Shown here piece by piece: positions 6,009-6,736 of a DNA stretch of 6,736 nucleotides (position 1 is its first letter; each line of letters opens with the position of its first letter). Location: positions 1 to 6,736 of the forward strand of contig JAEXNZ010000066.1 of the NCBI GenBank assembly GCA_023439425.1. Direction: 5' to 3'. Position numbers and translations under genes: made by a program. Source of the stretch: Pseudomonadota bacterium. Its GTDB lineage: Bacteria > Pseudomonadota > Gammaproteobacteria > Xanthomonadales > Xanthomonadaceae. The notes under the pieces are model-generated. The model had not been told where the DNA came from. It saw nothing but the letters and a program-made list of their open reading frames with translations, and made no database searches.

Positions 6009-6548
6009 CTATGCTTCAGCGGGTCGCCGGCTCACCTGGATGCACACATACAGTGCAAGTGCGACCAGACTTGCCAGGCAAAAAAGTACCCACAGTGAGC
6101 GCATCAGGTCGTCCAGGTCATCCGTAGCGTTGTACATGTCGAACACCATGAGTGCGCCCACCAGGCCGGTCACGACCAGCAGAACACGCGCGGTGTATAC
6201 GGCGGCGCGGCCATTCGGATGGTGCCAGAAATGCCATGCGCTCAAGAGCCATAGCGCACCCAGCGTCGGTATCAGAATGTACAGATGATCCTGGGCGAAG
6301 ACACCCAACCATGCCAGCGGCGGCAGTGCGGCGATCAACGTCAGAACAGGCAGAAGGCGGATGGCTCCTGCACGCCGCGCGGTGTAGCGCCGTAGCAGTA
6401 TCGATCCGACGGCGAGCGAGATCCCCGCCAGCAGCGGGGCACCCATGAAGACAGTGAAGAAACCCCGGAAATCAGAAGCGACCGCCGGCGCGGCGGTCGT
6501 CATCAGGGAGACGGTCAGCAGAAGGCGCGGGGTTCGGTCCATGAACAT
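6009..6548 (-). CDS. Unrecognised small multi-pass membrane protein
   Basis: A 179-residue protein I cannot assign to a family. A signal-like hydrophobic segment ends in AAPAVASDF (19-27). Five further hydrophobic stretches follow: about 30-52, 63-84, 88-109, 117-138 and 148-172. Basic residues on the short connection at 53-60 (RRYTARRA), the basic tail SRRPAEA and an acidic linker ATDDLDD (141-147) give some topology hints. AWHFWHHPNG (104-113) is a histidine/tryptophan-rich end of the fourth segment. Coding is supported by the consistent hydrophobic pattern and good length, and the gene is convergent with the TetR gene. The first ATG is at 6548; ATG 6542 (MDRTPRLLL) is equally possible, and neither has a Shine-Dalgarno site. 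A strong hairpin lies seven bases before the first ATG. It may be co-transcribed with the partial gene upstream. Confidence 0.72.
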   Translation of the reverse strand: MFMDRTPRLLLTVSLMTTAAPAVASDFRGFFTVFMGAPLLAGISLAVGSILLRRYTARRAGAIRLLPVLTLIAALPPLAWLGVFAQDHLYILIPTLGALWLLSAWHFWHHPNGRAAVYTARVLLVVTGLVGALMVFDMYNATDDLDDLMRSLWVLFCLASLVALALYVCIQVSRRPAEA

Positions 6549-6554
6549 GCGAGA

Positions 6555-6584
6555 TCAACGGTCCATGCAGGGGTGGACCGTTGA
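6555..6584 (-). promoter_or_regulatory. 11-bp leader hairpin before the membrane protein gene
   Basis: TCAACGGTCCA (6555-6565) and TGGACCGTTGA (6574-6584) are perfectly inverted with an eight-base loop. In the minus-strand transcript the stem ends six bases before ATG 6548. It lacks a T-run, so it does not look like an ordinary terminator of the upstream gene. It could be an RNA leader structure or a DNA operator; no regulator is known. Confidence 0.5.
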
Positions 6585-6593
6585 GTTTACGCG

Positions 6594-6626
6594 GTCCGCC
6601 GGCGGACGCGCATGGCGCGTCCCTAC
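6594..6626 (-). repeat. GTAG-headed palindromic repeat overlapping a stop codon
   Basis: On the minus strand GTAG (6626-6623) is followed directly by a perfect 8-bp stem, GGACGCGC (6604-6611) with GCGCGTCC (6615-6622), and a three-base loop. It overlaps a second perfect 14-bp palindrome GTCCGCCGGCGGAC (6594-6607), so two mutually exclusive stems share the bases 6604-6607. The layout is that of the Stenotrophomonas GTAG repeats. The TAG inside the head is the stop codon of the gene at the right edge. Confidence 0.65.
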
Positions 6627-6736
6627 GGGGCGTCGGCGGATTCTGCGGTGGTTGGGTCGTGCGCGTCCTTCCTGGCCTTGGCTTCTTCCTCAAGGTGACG
6701 CCGCACCACGGCCGACTGTGTCGCCGTCACCGGGCC
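6623..6736 (-). CDS. C-terminal end of an unidentified gene, N-terminus off the right edge
   Basis: An open minus-strand frame enters from the right edge and runs 37 codons to a TAG at 6625-6623. The tail contains VVRRHLEEEAKARKDAHD, a charged, helix-forming stretch, then TTAESADAP, an Ala/Pro-rich flexible end. This is typical of protein tails, and its codons are GC-rich at third positions like the neighbouring genes. The product cannot be named from so little. It would lie 74 bp upstream of the membrane protein gene on the same strand, so the two may form an operon. Confidence 0.5.
   Translation of the reverse strand, partial: GPVTATQSAVVRRHLEEEAKARKDAHDPTTAESADAP

Noticed and set aside
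5908..6288. Plus-strand open frame of 126 codons over the right-hand spacer and membrane gene
   Set aside because: Composition rich in Arg, Ser, Thr and Pro without hydrophobic core. The minus-strand frame has regular membrane segments and is the better gene.

Overview
This is a high-GC, gene-dense proteobacterial chromosome segment. It most likely comes from Stenotrophomonas or a close xanthomonad. The best clue is a set of extragenic hairpins that begin with GTAG (about 3703-3726, 5856-5878, and 6604-6626 on the minus strand). They look like the GTAG-headed repetitive palindromes known from S. maltophilia. Gene content fits this: a BCCT transporter, a ClC antiporter and a 14-helix MFS efflux pump with a TetR regulator. 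The genus call is an inference from these features; no database comparison was possible.

Left part (1-2247, minus strand): an outer-membrane porin gene is followed after 47 bp by a BCCT-type choline/betaine transporter gene that runs off the left edge. They are probably one operon, giving an outer-membrane entry route and an inner-membrane uptake system for a quaternary ammonium compound. A short intergenic region (2248-2352) with a perfect 6+6 inverted repeat separates the porin from a divergently transcribed ClC chloride/proton exchanger gene (2353-3660, plus). That gene ends at a GTAG hairpin followed by a T-run, which would serve as an intrinsic terminator.

Middle part (3741-5822, plus strand): a compact drug-efflux operon. 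A 22-bp near-perfect palindrome (CTATAC-N10-GTATAG) contains most of a -10 box (TATAGT) placed six bases before the ATG of an MFS pump of the QacA/SmvA type. A TetR-family regulator begins four bases after the pump's stop codon. The layout suggests a self-contained, autoregulated pump-repressor pair, possibly read from a leaderless mRNA.

Right part (5823-6736): a 186-bp gap between convergent genes carries two hairpins. Beyond it, on the minus strand, is an unrecognised small multi-pass membrane protein gene (6009-6548). Its leader holds an 11-bp perfect hairpin, one arm of which is partly repeated at the start codon. The right edge holds the last 37 codons of an unidentified minus-strand gene whose TAG stop lies inside a GTAG repeat. 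No RNA genes, CRISPR arrays or insertion sequences were seen. The window is mostly ordinary transport genes. The most notable signals are the operator/leaderless promoter, the leader hairpin and the porin-BCCT pairing.
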